Assembly (NCBI GenBank): GCA_015478945.1
Contig: JABUQX010060132.1
Span: forward strand, 40,001 to 64,044
Source: Trachelipus rathkii
Taxonomy: Eukaryota > Arthropoda > Malacostraca > Isopoda > Trachelipodidae
Direction of reading: 5' to 3'
Length of the DNA stretch: 24,044 bases
The stretch's first letter is position 1. Every line of letters starts with the position of its first letter. The notes below the pieces were generated by a model that searched no databases, was not told where the DNA came from, and saw nothing but the letters and a program-made list of their open reading frames with translations. The position numbers and the translations under genes are program-made. Below are positions 23,576 to 24,044 of this stretch, one piece after another.

Positions 23576-23889
23576 ATAGTGTAGTTATGCTACTCAAGAA
23601 TCTAAAATTATTAAGAGTTCTTGGCCGGAACTACGGAAATTAGACCTAGGAATCCCCCAAAAAAAAAATAATATTATTAATGTCTTGAGAAAAACAATAG
23701 ACCAATAATTCCCTAGCAATAACGACCTATTATATAATGAATATATAATAATCCAATAGTGCGTCTTATGGAAGCTAATAGAGGTTATAAGTTCAGATAG
23801 AGGTAATGCCGTACAGCAGGAGTATAGACATTTACATACAATAATATATTCTTTTCCTAGTGTGCGAGTTTAAATATTTTTTTTTTCAT
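23576..23889. other. Unique island between AT blocks
   Basis: About 310 bases with GTTCTTGGCCGGAACTAC (a short inverted repeat around GGCC) near 23617 and a run of nine A residues at about 23660. No gene or known element recognised. Confidence 0.5.
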
Positions 23890-23895
23890 ATTTAT

Positions 23896-23945
<50 letters not shown>

Positions 23946-24001
23946 TATATATATAATATATATATTATAATATAAATTTAATTAATTAATATTATTATAT
24001 A

Positions 24002-24036
<35 letters not shown>

Positions 24037-24044
24037 AAATATAA
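23890..24044. repeat. (TA)n block reaching the window end
   Basis: A clean TA run at about 23899-23937, then AATATA/TTAATTAA strings to the last base. Confidence 0.92.

Overview
The window looks like nuclear DNA from an animal, probably an arthropod and perhaps an insect. One gene is clearly recognisable: the last two coding exons of a Bar-class homeobox gene (BarH1/BARHL type) on the + strand at about 4.3-5.2 kb. Spliceosomal GT-AG introns, AATAAA poly(A) signals, tRNA-like polymerase III boxes and abundant ATT, TATG and AT microsatellites all fit a eukaryote. The C-terminal part of the protein (poly-Ala, then LTPGASSVDLYYRQ, then R/E/P-rich repeats) gives the insect impression, but that is inference. 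Species cannot be named from sequence alone.

Layout. 1-4297: presumed intron of the Bar gene. It is crowded with trinucleotide ATT/AAT expansions in both orientations, TA and TATG microsatellites, a 26-bp minisatellite, a 59-63-bp tandem repeat and a tRNA-like (SINE-head) sequence. 4298-4508 and 4687-5191: homeodomain exon and C-terminal exon, separated by a 178-bp intron. 5192-5356: further sequence that reads as the natural protein tail but is cut off by in-frame stops, so either two compensating indels or decay of the C-terminus is present. 5357-6417: likely 3' UTR and downstream sequence with several AATAAA motifs.

6418-24044 (17.6 kb): no recognisable gene. Long degenerate TA/ATT-type low-complexity blocks (6418-8033, 10003-10520, 12119-12342, 14830-15640, 17690-17955, 19640-19960, 20335-20745, 21000-23575, 23890-24044) alternate with AT-rich but non-repetitive stretches. 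Exceptions to plain AT-rich DNA are a second tRNA-like head on the - strand (12424-12495), a pyrimidine-rich tract (13265-13845), a nearly C-free G/T/A tract (16133-16396), and a CpG-dense island (about 18084-18300) followed by purine-rich sequence.

I found no CRISPR array, operon, prokaryotic gene, viral gene, rRNA or intact tRNA. The most useful observations are the broken C-terminal frame of the Bar gene, the pair of related tRNA-like heads with identical internal spacing, the trinucleotide expansions of about 35 units at three loci, and the compositionally odd islands. Nothing here is firm evidence of a new biological system, and parts of the AT-rich section may reflect poor consensus accuracy.
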